This document shows, one piece after another, positions 15,625 through 23,764 of a stretch of DNA of 24,263 bases. Both the position numbers and the translations under genes were made by a program. Source of the stretch: CAYHVK01 sp964360255 (lineage in GTDB: Bacteria; Bdellovibrionota; Bdellovibrionia; Bdellovibrionales; UBA1609); contig CAYHVK010000027.1 of assembly GCA_964360255.1 (NCBI GenBank), forward strand, positions 1-24,263, read 5' to 3'. The notes under the pieces are model-generated. The model was not told the origin of the DNA. It saw only the letters and a list, made by a program, of their open reading frames with translations, and did no database searches. Numbering within the stretch: position 1 is the first letter of the stretch; the number at the start of each line of letters is the position of its first letter.

Positions 15625-16239
15625 GTGAAGGGCCAGTCAGTGGGAAAATTATCAGCTAAAGCCAAAAAATCTGCGAAAGCGAAGTCGGCAAAAAAGTCGG
15701 TGGAGAAGTCTGCGCTTCAAAATGTTTGGCCGGCCGAGCGAGATTTTATGGAGCGCCCAGATCGCTGGAAATACGTACGTAAAATTGTTCAAGCCGAAGG
15801 CTGTGTTTTTTGTACGGCTCACAAAGCGACAATGAATGATAAACCTTCTTTTGAATCGCTGGTTTTATATAAATCTCAGCACGCTATGATTGTTATGAAT
15901 AAGTATCCTTACAATACAGGGCATTTGATGATTATTCCGAAAGCCCATTGTGGGGATTTGGCTGAGCTTTCAATGGAAGTTCATCTGGATGTGCAAAGGC
16001 TTTTAAAAGAGGCTGTTCGTATTTTAAAGACAGCTTATAATTGTGCGGGACTCAATGCCGGTATTAATCTCGGAGCTGTTGCGGGCGCGGGCATTCCGGA
16101 TCATTTGCATTGGCATGTGATCCCCCGTTGGTATGGAGATACGAATTTCTTTCCACTGATTGCAGAAACAAAGGTTTTGCCTGAAACTCTCGAGCAAACT
16201 TTCGCAAAGCTTTCGCCGCTATTTAAGGATTTAAAATGA
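15625..16239 (+). CDS. HIT (histidine triad) family nucleotide hydrolase/transferase
   Basis: 204 residues. The triad is H160-L-H162-W-H164 in DHLHWHVIPRW, preceded by the family segment NTGHLMIIPKAH (98-108). C60 and C63 (GCVFC) are likely zinc ligands as in many long HIT proteins, and the ERPDRWKYV segment resembles the LWAPWRMxYI of the Ap4A-phosphorylase-like branch. Two tandem GTG codons could start it; GAGGA at 15613-15617 is seven bases from GTG 15625 and four from 15622. The first ~30 residues are a Lys/Ala/Ser-rich tail (AKAKKSAKAKSAKKS), unusual for HIT proteins. It ends with an ATGA overlap onto the next gene. Substrate not determinable. Confidence 0.9.
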   Translation: MKGQSVGKLSAKAKKSAKAKSAKKSVEKSALQNVWPAERDFMERPDRWKYVRKIVQAEGCVFCTAHKATMNDKPSFESLVLYKSQHAMIVMNKYPYNTGHLMIIPKAHCGDLAELSMEVHLDVQRLLKEAVRILKTAYNCAGLNAGINLGAVAGAGIPDHLHWHVIPRWYGDTNFFPLIAETKVLPETLEQTFAKLSPLFKDLK

Positions 16240-16691
16240 CTTCGAATTCTTCTCTTGCAAATTTACCTATCGAATTTGAATTTGATCACGTGGGTATTGC
16301 TGTTAATTCTCTCGCTGAAGGCGCGAAATTTTACGAGGCCCTGGGCCTTAAGGGTTCACCCATTGAAGTTGTAGAGCGTGAGAAGGTTCGTGTGCAAATG
16401 TTCGAGCTTGGTAATAATTCGCGTATTGAGCTTTTAGAGTCCACCTCTCCAGATGGCCCTATTGCTAAGTTTATTGCGAAGCGAGGCGTGGGATTACAGC
16501 AGATGTGCCTACGAGTTAAAGACGTTCGCGCGGCTTTAGCTAAACTTAAAGCCAGTGGATATAAATTAATTAATGAAGAGCCTTTTAAAGGGGCGCATAA
16601 TTGTCTGGTTGCCTTTGTCCATCCCAGTTCAACGGGTGGAGTTTTACTAGAACTCAGTCAGCCTATGGGCGAAGCAGGAGCTAAAAAATGA
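16236..16691 (+). CDS. Methylmalonyl-CoA epimerase-like protein (VOC superfamily)
   Basis: 151 residues of the vicinal-oxygen-chelate fold, two beta-alpha-beta-beta-beta repeats. DHVGIAV with H18, IELLE with E65, and HPSSTGGVLLEL with E139 match methylmalonyl-CoA epimerases, which interconvert the R and S forms in propionate metabolism. The HH of the usual GxGxHH motif, whose second histidine is a metal ligand, is QQ here (Q88-Q89). The metal site is thus changed and activity is uncertain; another VOC activity is possible. No mutase or carboxylase gene is nearby. The gene overlaps both neighbours by four bases (ATGA), so it is part of the sppA operon. Confidence 0.8.
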   Translation: MTSNSSLANLPIEFEFDHVGIAVNSLAEGAKFYEALGLKGSPIEVVEREKVRVQMFELGNNSRIELLESTSPDGPIAKFIAKRGVGLQQMCLRVKDVRAALAKLKASGYKLINEEPFKGAHNCLVAFVHPSSTGGVLLELSQPMGEAGAKK

Positions 16692-17473
16692 GAGGCGGAG
16701 ATTTTCAGAACGGTGTGCAGCCGATCACTCCTACGGTTAAAAAACTTATTATAGCTAACTTAGCTATTTGGTTTTTCTTAGTTCTGATTGTTCAGAACTT
16801 TGTCATGAAAGACTCTAGTATTTCTTATTGGTTCGGGCTTGTGCCAGGGAAGATGCTTGCAAGTATGTGGGTTTGGCAGCCGTTTACTTATATGTTTCTC
16901 CATTCAGAAAATGTATTTCATATCGTCTTTAATATGCTTCTTCTTTGGTGGTTGGGCTCAGAGCTTGAGATGTTATGGGGTAAGAAGTTTTTTACCTTTT
17001 ATTATTTCGCCTGCGGTATCGGCGCTGCTTTTATCTATGTAGGCTCTGTTGTTGTTTATTACCTCGTCACCGGTAAGCCCATGGTGGTGCCGATGAATGT
17101 GATGATGAACAGCTCAAACCCAATGTGGGAGCCTGTAGTGGGAGCCTCAGGGGCCGTCTTCGGCTTGATCTTGGCTTATGGAATGCTTTTTGGTGAAAGA
17201 ACAGTGCTTTTCTTTATGCTCTTTCCGATGAAGGCTCGTTACTTTGTAATGATTTTAGCGGGTATCGAGTTTTTCAGCCTTATCGGCCAGGGCTTTTCGA
17301 GCCAGGTGTCGAACTTAGCGCATTTGGGTGGTTTTATTGTGGGTTACTTGATTTTAAGGGTTACTCCACGCTTGAAAGAGTACCTTGTTCGGCGCCAAAC
17401 AGAGAACCGTGGACGCCGCCTGAAGTTGGTGGTAGATAACGAGAGTCAAAAAAATCCAAAGTATTGGAATTAG
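16688..17473 (+). CDS. Rhomboid family intramembrane serine protease
   Basis: 261 residues, about six membrane helices. The catalytic serine is S154 in GASGAVFG and the histidine is H212 in NLAHLGGFIVGY; H78 and N82 in HIVFNMLLLWWLG form the oxyanion-side motif. WQPFTYMFLHS is also typical of the family. Substrates are single-pass membrane proteins; which ones cannot be inferred. The C-terminal ~35 residues are basic and cytoplasmic (RRQTENRGRRLK). It overlaps the upstream gene by four bases and is followed nine bases later by a 60-residue ORF, all read as one operon with sppA, a second membrane protease. Confidence 0.93.
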   Translation: MRGGDFQNGVQPITPTVKKLIIANLAIWFFLVLIVQNFVMKDSSISYWFGLVPGKMLASMWVWQPFTYMFLHSENVFHIVFNMLLLWWLGSELEMLWGKKFFTFYYFACGIGAAFIYVGSVVVYYLVTGKPMVVPMNVMMNSSNPMWEPVVGASGAVFGLILAYGMLFGERTVLFFMLFPMKARYFVMILAGIEFFSLIGQGFSSQVSNLAHLGGFIVGYLILRVTPRLKEYLVRRQTENRGRRLKLVVDNESQKNPKYWN

Positions 17474-17482
17474 GAGTTTTAT

Positions 17483-17665
17483 ATGAATCTAAGAGCAGGC
17501 CTTGAAAAAGTAAAATATGATATCCGTATGCAAGAATTGAATGTTCGTAACGGTTCAATCACTGCTGAAGAGCTTAAAAAACAATTAAGCCAGCTCCCGG
17601 ACAGCAAAGATAACTCTGAAGAATTTAAAGTTGAAGTGGGTTTCGAAGCTCCAAGCGAAAACTAA
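17483..17665 (+). CDS. Small hydrophilic protein, unknown function
   Basis: 60 residues, start ATG 17483 with AGGAG at about 17471-17475 seven bases upstream. Predicted mostly helical in the first 40 residues (GLEKVKYDIRMQELNVRNGSI and a following TAEELKKQL helix), then an acidic tail. There is no signal peptide or membrane segment. It lies nine bases after the rhomboid gene and directly before a clear terminator, so it is the last gene of the sppA operon. The good ribosome binding site and position argue for a real gene; function unknown. Confidence 0.75.
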   Translation: MNLRAGLEKVKYDIRMQELNVRNGSITAEELKKQLSQLPDSKDNSEEFKVEVGFEAPSEN

Positions 17666-17672
17666 TTTAATA

Positions 17673-17696
17673 AGCGCCACGCTAAGTGGCGCTTTC
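17673..17696. terminator. Intrinsic terminator closing the sppA operon
   Basis: AGCGCCAC-GCTAA-GTGGCGCT: a perfect 8-bp GC-rich stem seven bases after the ORF stop, followed by TTCTG. Since the minus-strand gene ends just beyond at 17703, and AT-rich sequence flanks the other side, it may serve both strands. Confidence 0.8.
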
Positions 17697-17702
17697 TGAT
17701 AT

Positions 17703-18788
17703 TCATTTCACCCAGTTTTTATACCAATCTAAAACGCCGGCTCGCTCGTACCAACAAGCTTCTGTTTCAATTTTAGTATTTGTGAATCCCATAATTTTTG
17801 ACTGCTCTGCACGCCAATCAAAATTAGGGCTTTCATCTTCAGCTCGTGGCTCGAGAGTTACTTTAAAAGCCAAAAGATTAAAATCCACTAAGCGTTCATT
17901 GATGGCCAAGTAATGGCAGGGCTCGAATTCTGTTTTTGAAGTCATCTCGTAAAAACGCGAAGAAACGGCGCCATTTTTAGAAACTCTTAATTTAAGAATA
18001 GGCTTAAAGATCATATCGTCGAGATTAATGGGATTATAAAAACCATCGCTCTTAGATGTAGTGCCTGTTTTATCGTTGATCTTGAGGTTTGAATCTTGAG
18101 CTTTTTGGCGAGCTGCCAAATAAGTTGGAAGACCATAGATTCGCTTCGCTATAAAATCAGCACCACGAAAATAGAACTCTGGAGTATAGAGGTCGCCAAT
18201 CAACTGACGAACACGAACTTGAGTGTATCTAGGGTTAGCGAATGAGGATAAGGCCTCATGGATAACAAGGGCCGCTTGGTTATGGATATCCATTTTAGCC
18301 CAAGACTTTGAACTTATATAAACATTTTGCCCTACGCGCACGGCAATCGGGATGATTTCTCTATTTAAAAATGTATCCGTCATATCTTCAGTGGGAAGAA
18401 AATCACTGTCGATGAGAATCCAGGTGAGGTCTTTAATGGCTTCAAAAGCGCTATTGCCCAAAACAATATCAAGCTTTCTGAGAACTGTAATTTCATGTGC
18501 CACTAAATAAAAAATATGAGTCAACGTCGGTGATGATAAAGACGCCAGGCTTGGCAAAGTTGAAAGACGAAAAAACATTCGCATCGAGACATCGCCTTCT
18601 TCTTGGTCAAGAGAGCGGTAGAAAGGATTTAAATGACGTCCGACCTGAAATAAATCGACCAGGTAAACTTTGCCGGCAATTTCAACACCTGAGCCACCGC
18701 CACCTGTTGCGACTCCACCTTCATTTAATTTCGCAGAGGAAGAAGTGGCTATAAGTCCGATGAAAATAAAAGCTAAAATCGATTTCAT
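17703..18788 (-). CDS. Exported protein of unknown function
   Basis: 361 residues from ATG 18788; AAGGA six bases upstream decides this start over the ORF opening 24 bases earlier. A Sec signal peptide of ~19 residues ends in SSSA before KLNEGG. The mature N-terminus has a glycine-rich stretch (GGVATGGGGSG) followed by VEIAGKVYLVDL. Two short HE motifs, YLVAHEITVL and LVIHEALSSF, are visible, but neither is a full HExxH zinc-protease motif. Two cysteines near the C-terminus (EPCHYL and EACWYE) may form a disulfide. Only ten bases separate it from the upstream TIGR02147-type regulator, so the pair is an operon. No family name recognised. Confidence 0.8.
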   Translation of the reverse strand: MKSILAFIFIGLIATSSSAKLNEGGVATGGGGSGVEIAGKVYLVDLFQVGRHLNPFYRSLDQEEGDVSMRMFFRLSTLPSLASLSSPTLTHIFYLVAHEITVLRKLDIVLGNSAFEAIKDLTWILIDSDFLPTEDMTDTFLNREIIPIAVRVGQNVYISSKSWAKMDIHNQAALVIHEALSSFANPRYTQVRVRQLIGDLYTPEFYFRGADFIAKRIYGLPTYLAARQKAQDSNLKINDKTGTTSKSDGFYNPINLDDMIFKPILKLRVSKNGAVSSRFYEMTSKTEFEPCHYLAINERLVDFNLLAFKVTLEPRAEDESPNFDWRAEQSKIMGFTNTKIETEACWYERAGVLDWYKNWVK

Positions 18789-18798
18789 GCTGGATCCT

Positions 18799-19602
18799 TT
18801 ATTCGTGATCAATTGGGAAGGCGCTCATCATTACGGCGTAAACCCGGTCTGAGGCTTGAGTCCGGTTCGCGATAAAACTGAAAATTCTTTTTTGAAAATT
18901 GCTGAACTCTGTTTTAAAAAATTCAAGATCACTTTTTACGACAGGTATAACAATTTCATTAAAACATTTCGTATCCAATTCATCGCTGTCGACGGCTTTT
19001 TTGGCAATATCAATGAGAGACTTGCGGTATTTTCGAATAGAATCTGATTTGGCTTCTGGAAAGAAAGAGAGTTTTTTTGCCGTGCGAACCCACTCACCAT
19101 TTTCATTTTTAGAGATATATTTAAGACGGAAAAGCTTTTCACAGGCTTCGTTGGCAACTGAAACGGGAATAGCCAATTTTTTTGCCATCCATTTCACATC
19201 GGTGCTGAAATCCTTAAGATCAAGAAGAACATAAATAGCTATCACATGCCATTCTGAAATTTCATCAAATTCAGATTCTTCGAGAGTTTTAAGATCTGAT
19301 TCAAAGCTTTGTAACTCTTTAAGCTTTTTCTTGGCCATTCCCCGCACAACAAGAGAGCGACTGTGCTGGGACTCAACAAGGGCTAAGAAAAGTCGTTTAT
19401 CAGATTCGTTAAGCTTGAGTTTTTCTGCCACATCAGTTGCGGCTTTAAGTGAAAGGCCAGCTTTGCGATTTAAAATTGAATTGAGTTTTTGTGGTGACAT
19501 CGCAAGCAAGTGAGCAAAAGCGCGCAAAGTGTAACCAGGATCTCTAATCTGGCGCTCAGCGAGAGCCTCATAAATGAATTGTCTGAAGTCTGTTATTTCC
19601 AC
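18799..19602 (-). CDS. TIGR02147 family protein, probable regulator
   Basis: About 267 residues. The pattern DFRQFIYEALAERQ, then a helix-turn-helix-like segment (TLRAFAHLLAMSPQKLNSIL, NRKAGLSLKAATDVAEKL), then SEWHVIAIYVLLDL and a second winged-helix-like part (MAKKLAIPVSVANEACEKLFRLKYI) fits TIGR02147, a paralogous family expanded in Bdellovibrio and Fibrobacter. The role is not established; the fold suggests DNA binding. Start GTG 19602 is chosen because the family begins near the DFRxFI segment and its typical length is about 270; no good ribosome binding site is seen. The frame continues upstream to GTG 19731 with an atypical hydrophobic leader. It is followed by an exported protein gene. 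Confidence 0.82.
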   Translation of the reverse strand: MEITDFRQFIYEALAERQIRDPGYTLRAFAHLLAMSPQKLNSILNRKAGLSLKAATDVAEKLKLNESDKRLFLALVESQHSRSLVVRGMAKKKLKELQSFESDLKTLEESEFDEISEWHVIAIYVLLDLKDFSTDVKWMAKKLAIPVSVANEACEKLFRLKYISKNENGEWVRTAKKLSFFPEAKSDSIRKYRKSLIDIAKKAVDSDELDTKCFNEIVIPVVKSDLEFFKTEFSNFQKRIFSFIANRTQASDRVYAVMMSAFPIDHE

Positions 19603-20034
19603 GACATTTAGGTAGCATGGGTACCAAGTGAGATACACCAGTTGGCTTACGGGGTTGATGATTTTAGGCTCTAAAAAGCAAGAGAAAATGAAATAAAATG
19701 AACGCTTAAGGATCTCTGCCGAGATCCACACCCAAGTTTCTAGTCTCTTAAATTTGACTCTAACGGCTTTAGTAAAATCTGCTTATCGGCTTTTTGAAAC
19801 TTACGGGGTTCAAAGCCAAATAAACTCTAATGTATACGATAACTTTCTACCTAAAAAATAAATTTTCTCGAGAAGTTGCTACAAAAGAGTCGCAAATTTT
19901 GTCGTCGTGCCACTGTCAAAAAATTAGACAAGGCTGTTGTTTATTCTAAATACCTTTTTGCCTATTTAGAAAAAAATAATTTCAGATATATTCGTTTTAT
20001 TCCAATAAATTTTTAGCTATTTGGTGAGCGAAAT
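19603..20034. promoter_or_regulatory. AT-rich divergent intergenic region
   Basis: Separates the minus-strand regulator gene from the plus-strand beta-barrel gene. It contains a TTGACA-type -35 on the minus strand at 19914-19919, with no clear -10, and on the plus strand TAGACA at 19925-19930 with TAAATA at 19947-19952 (16-base spacer), both weak candidates. Two dyads are present: TTTGAA-N10-TTCAAA at 19793-19814 and TTCTAAATA-N10-TATTTAGAA at 19944-19971. No gene seen. Confidence 0.45.
19944..19971. promoter_or_regulatory. 9-bp operator-like inverted repeat
   Basis: TTCTAAATA at 19944-19952 is the exact reverse complement of TATTTAGAA at 19963-19971, spacer of ten. It overlaps the weak -10 candidate in front of the beta-barrel gene and lies 342 bases from the TIGR02147 start. 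Half-site spacing near two helical turns suits a dimeric DNA-binding protein; this is inference. Confidence 0.4.
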
Positions 20035-21270
20035 ATGAAGTTGTTTTTGAGAATGCTGACACTGATTTTTATAGCGCTTGGCGCTGATGTCGGATTCTGT
20101 ATTGAAACGCCTCGCGTGCTTCCGCAAAAAATACGTTGGGGCTTTATTAGTGTGGGGCAGTATTACGGACTCAACCAGTACTACTCTGATGATGGTGATC
20201 TTAAAAGCCTTGCTGATAAAAATTCGTTCGTTTTAGATTCGCAGGCTCTCTCGCAGGTGAACTCCGCCTTCTCTGATTTAGTCAGCGTTTTGAATGAATT
20301 CGGTCACTCTTCATTAGGCTCACAGCTTCATTTAGGTCAGATCCAAGTGAACGCGAATCCAGAAGTTCGTTATTATGCACCGACGCTGGCTTATGGTCTT
20401 ACGAAAAAATTAACTGTGGGGGCGGCGCTCCCTTTTATTAGTTATGAAAATAATATTCAGGTGGTGCAGACGGGCTCGAATATTGATTATGCCCGCAGTC
20501 AAATCGGGCCCAATGTGCCTGAGATTAATGCGGCTTTTGCTCAATTAGATTCGGAATTAAAAAAAGGTATTAACGGGACGCTGAGTGAAAAAGGTTACAA
20601 GCCTCTTAATTCAAAAGATGAGACTTACTTAGGTGATGCCATGCTTTTTGCGGCCTATATGTTTAAGACGAATGTTGAATATGATTTAAAAAGCTCAATG
20701 CGAGTTTATTTGAGTCTGCCGACGGGCCCAAAAGCCGACCCAGATGATTTAGCTGACCTTGAAACTTTTGGCCGCTACAGCGTTCGAGCTCAATTGCTGG
20801 GAGAGAAGCCTTTAGCGAAACAAATCAGTCTTTTGCTGGAAGGTTCTTATCTTTATGTACCTGAACAAGATCAGACGAAGCGGGTGCCACTTAATGCGCA
20901 GGACGCATTACCTGATCAGAAGCAGAAATTTAATTTAAAAGAAAACCTGGGGGATACGGTTGGAGCCAGTGTGGGCTTGGCCTTTGCCTACGATGAGGCC
21001 CTCTCTTTTATGAGCACCTACGGCTATCAGTATAAATTTAAAGATGAATTTAGCGGAGCCCCTGGTGGTCGTGAACGTTTTTTAGAGGACGACACCAATC
21101 GCAGTGCACAGACAGCAAAAGTTCAAGTGAGTTATTCGTCAGTGCAAGATTATTTGAAGAAGAAGGCAATGTTACCAGGTTCAGTGGATTATGAAATCGC
21201 TAAAACAATGGCAGGGACAAATGTTGAAAACCAAACTATTCACACGCTCACGCTCAGTTTATTCTTTTAA
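20035..21270 (+). CDS. Putative outer-membrane beta-barrel protein
   Basis: 411 residues with an N-terminal signal peptide (~22 residues; LIFIALGADVGFC then IETP). The mature chain has repeated alternating polar/hydrophobic strands (LTVGAALPFISYENN, MRVYLSLPTG, SLLLEGSYLYV, MSTYGYQYKF, TAKVQVSYSSV) and ends in TLTLSLFF with a terminal phenylalanine, the usual signal for insertion by the Bam machinery. Start ATG 20035 has GGTGAG about six to ten bases upstream. The downstream lipoprotein gene overlaps it. Its cargo or ligand is unknown; some similarity to transporter-type proteins of the MetA-pathway phenol-degradation group is possible but cannot be verified here. Confidence 0.72.
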   Translation: MKLFLRMLTLIFIALGADVGFCIETPRVLPQKIRWGFISVGQYYGLNQYYSDDGDLKSLADKNSFVLDSQALSQVNSAFSDLVSVLNEFGHSSLGSQLHLGQIQVNANPEVRYYAPTLAYGLTKKLTVGAALPFISYENNIQVVQTGSNIDYARSQIGPNVPEINAAFAQLDSELKKGINGTLSEKGYKPLNSKDETYLGDAMLFAAYMFKTNVEYDLKSSMRVYLSLPTGPKADPDDLADLETFGRYSVRAQLLGEKPLAKQISLLLEGSYLYVPEQDQTKRVPLNAQDALPDQKQKFNLKENLGDTVGASVGLAFAYDEALSFMSTYGYQYKFKDEFSGAPGGRERFLEDDTNRSAQTAKVQVSYSSVQDYLKKKAMLPGSVDYEIAKTMAGTNVENQTIHTLTLSLFF

Positions 21271-23764
21271 TAAAGTGGGAGTGTGGACAAAGAGAATGAC
21301 CCTTTTGGGTTTGTGCACTTTAATCGGGTGTCAGCAGAGCGTTCCCACCTCTGGTTTTAAGCCTGAACCTGTTTATGACGGACCGAAAACCGAAGACCGT
21401 ATTATTGTGGATGATAAAGGGCATTTAGTTGAGTCGCCAGGCAACGACGTTTTGCCTCTTAACCCGGGGGTAGATGAGAAGCTGGTAGGGTCTGAAAAAC
21501 CAGCCGGGACAGAAAAACTAACACTTCAATTGCCTGAAGGCCATGCCGGAACTTTAAGTCTGGCCATTCAGCAGTATGACTACGCGGTCAAAGCTAAAAA
21601 GCCTAAATTAAAAAACCAAGCTTTAGAAATGATCAATTCAGTTTTTGCTCAGCCTGGCTTTTTTCAACCTGTTCCTTTTAATAATTCGCCTTATTACCAT
21701 TTATTTTTGGCTCAGTCGCAACCCGAGTTTTTAAAAGCGACCTCTGGTCTTCAAGATGTTTTTGAAAACCAGAAAACAGCGATTATGAATATTTTAGGTG
21801 CCACTAGCTTTTCAATTCAAAAGTTGCCAGCTCAAATGAGTTTAGATCAGGCTTTAAAAATGACCTCAGATTTTGTCACCGAGTTTGAAACTCGAGTTGA
21901 GAATTCAAGTACACTTAAGCTTGAAGTGAAGAATGGCATTCGCGACGCCATGAATGAGCGGTTTTGGATCAAAATTGAAAAAGCTCGAGCGATAATGGGC
22001 CAATCGGCAGGGAATTCACAAAGTTTTTCGCAGGCTCTTGAGCAGATGACTCAGTTTATCGCTCAGTTTGAAGTGGAGCTGTCTGAAGAAGAGGGCGCTG
22101 CACTCAAGCAAGCCCAGGTTATTTCTACAGATTTAAATCGCGAACTGACCGCTAAAGAGACTTTAGCTTTTTTAATTAATATTTGGGAGTCAATACCTGA
22201 GGCTGAGCGAGAAGCCGCTTTTGCCAAGACTTCCCCTGAGCTTCATGAGTTTCTTTTAAGTAAAGACGAGAAGCAGCGCAATTGTTTAAAAACTCCTAAA
22301 TGTAAGAACCTGATTCTAAGAATAGTGCGTGGTTTGTTTATTCTTCCGAAACTTAAGAAAATCGGCATTGCGAATATTCAAAAGCAGATCAGTGATGCAG
22401 CCTTTGAAAAGCTCAATACTGCAATTTCAGATGCCGCTCGTAATTCAATTTTGGCTTTACCACAACGTTTGCAGAAAGAGATTTTTGCCGAGCTTGATAA
22501 AGAGCAGGCCCGTTATCAAGGCTATCGCGATAATTACCCCGCGTTTTTATCTGAAGAGCTCAGCTCATGGTTTGAGTTGGAATTCGGCAAAAAAGAATTA
22601 ACTTACATACCGAAAGATTTGTCGGCCAAAAATTTAGGCGTATCGATTATGGCTTTGATTCGTTTGGCAGAGTCTTTGCCAGCAGGCAGTAAGAAAAATG
22701 AAGTTCAATTAGCACTTCTTAATATTCTATTAATGCACGGGGGTTTTAATACTCTCGATAAGAAGGGCTATCCGTCTCTCTTGCTCAGTCGTAAAGCGGG
22801 AGGCGCTATATCGGCGCTGAATTTAGAGTCATTTACTTTGCCAGTCGGCCAGCTTGGCTATCGGGTGGGCGAGAACGTAAGACTCACCTTATCAGAGCGT
22901 CAGCAAATGATGCGGGCTTTTAGAGAGCTAGTGGCTCAGTTAAAGCCCGTTAAAAATTCTCACTGGAGCTCTACATTAGACAATGTTGATGTGGGCTCAT
23001 TCTTTTCAAAAGTAGATGCAGAAGGCTTAAAGCGGAAAGCATTTCCAAGAGATGCTTTTATGGCACTGGCCGTAGCTAATCATGTTGCATTTTTATATGA
23101 CCTTGAATGGCAATCGGGCCCGCTGTTCTTTATGTGCTCTGAAAATAAACTCGCTTGGTCAGGTAAAAAACAAGATTGCGAAAAGCCGACAACGTTGGTC
23201 TCTGTAGCTGATTTGCCATTTACTAGTGCCGAGGTATCGACTCGAGCTCACGCGGGATTCCTCAATGAGATTCTTGAGTTTTTTGAATTTGTCAGTCAAA
23301 TTCAGACGACGAAGAATGCTTATTTAAAACCCCATCTGAAAAAGTTTGCACAAATTAAACCTCAACTTCATAAACTTTCAGTTTCACTCAGTAATTTCTT
23401 GTCTCATACCCTCACTCAAGAAAGCGGAGAGGTGTGTTCGCAGTTCAACGTAAATAATCGTGTGTGCACGGGCCTGCTTAAAGATATTACGGCTTACCAA
23501 GCTAGTATTGAGGCTTTAAAAAACAGCTATCAATATTTAAAAATCAACGCTTATCAGTCCGTGGTATTAAGTTCTTATTATGTGCTCAATAGAAAATACT
23601 TAAGCCAAGAAACGGGTTTTTATAATTTCAATAAAGGTGCGGCGAAGAGAATTGCACTTTTAAATTCAATTAGTATTGCAGAAAGTGTTGCAGAAATTGA
23701 AAATCATGTTGAATCAAAGACTCAGGCTGAACAGCTTATTCAAAAGTGGAATCAAATGCTATAG
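21221..23764 (+). CDS. Large lipoprotein of unknown function
   Basis: About 847 residues from ATG 21221. A lipobox LIGC follows KRMTLLGLCT, putting the acylated cysteine at codon 21329-21331; lipid-modified Gram-negative export is expected. The start is uncertain: ATG 21221 has AGGGA three bases upstream, overlapping the end of the beta-barrel gene by 50 bases, while GTG 21275, GTG 21281 and ATG 21296 are closer to the lipobox but lack good binding sites. The mature protein is largely helical and charged, with a proline/glycine-rich linker near its N-terminus and six or so scattered cysteines later on. No repeats or enzyme motif seen. Coupling to the barrel gene suggests joint function at the outer membrane. 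Confidence 0.8.
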   Translation: MLKTKLFTRSRSVYSFNKVGVWTKRMTLLGLCTLIGCQQSVPTSGFKPEPVYDGPKTEDRIIVDDKGHLVESPGNDVLPLNPGVDEKLVGSEKPAGTEKLTLQLPEGHAGTLSLAIQQYDYAVKAKKPKLKNQALEMINSVFAQPGFFQPVPFNNSPYYHLFLAQSQPEFLKATSGLQDVFENQKTAIMNILGATSFSIQKLPAQMSLDQALKMTSDFVTEFETRVENSSTLKLEVKNGIRDAMNERFWIKIEKARAIMGQSAGNSQSFSQALEQMTQFIAQFEVELSEEEGAALKQAQVISTDLNRELTAKETLAFLINIWESIPEAEREAAFAKTSPELHEFLLSKDEKQRNCLKTPKCKNLILRIVRGLFILPKLKKIGIANIQKQISDAAFEKLNTAISDAARNSILALPQRLQKEIFAELDKEQARYQGYRDNYPAFLSEELSSWFELEFGKKELTYIPKDLSAKNLGVSIMALIRLAESLPAGSKKNEVQLALLNILLMHGGFNTLDKKGYPSLLLSRKAGGAISALNLESFTLPVGQLGYRVGENVRLTLSERQQMMRAFRELVAQLKPVKNSHWSSTLDNVDVGSFFSKVDAEGLKRKAFPRDAFMALAVANHVAFLYDLEWQSGPLFFMCSENKLAWSGKKQDCEKPTTLVSVADLPFTSAEVSTRAHAGFLNEILEFFEFVSQIQTTKNAYLKPHLKKFAQIKPQLHKLSVSLSNFLSHTLTQESGEVCSQFNVNNRVCTGLLKDITAYQASIEALKNSYQYLKINAYQSVVLSSYYVLNRKYLSQETGFYNFNKGAAKRIALLNSISIAESVAEIENHVESKTQAEQLIQKWNQML

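Noticed and set aside
18160..18560. Metalloprotease assignment for the exported protein from its IHEAL and VAHEI segments
   Set aside because: Neither segment is a complete HExxH motif, so no catalytic claim is justified.
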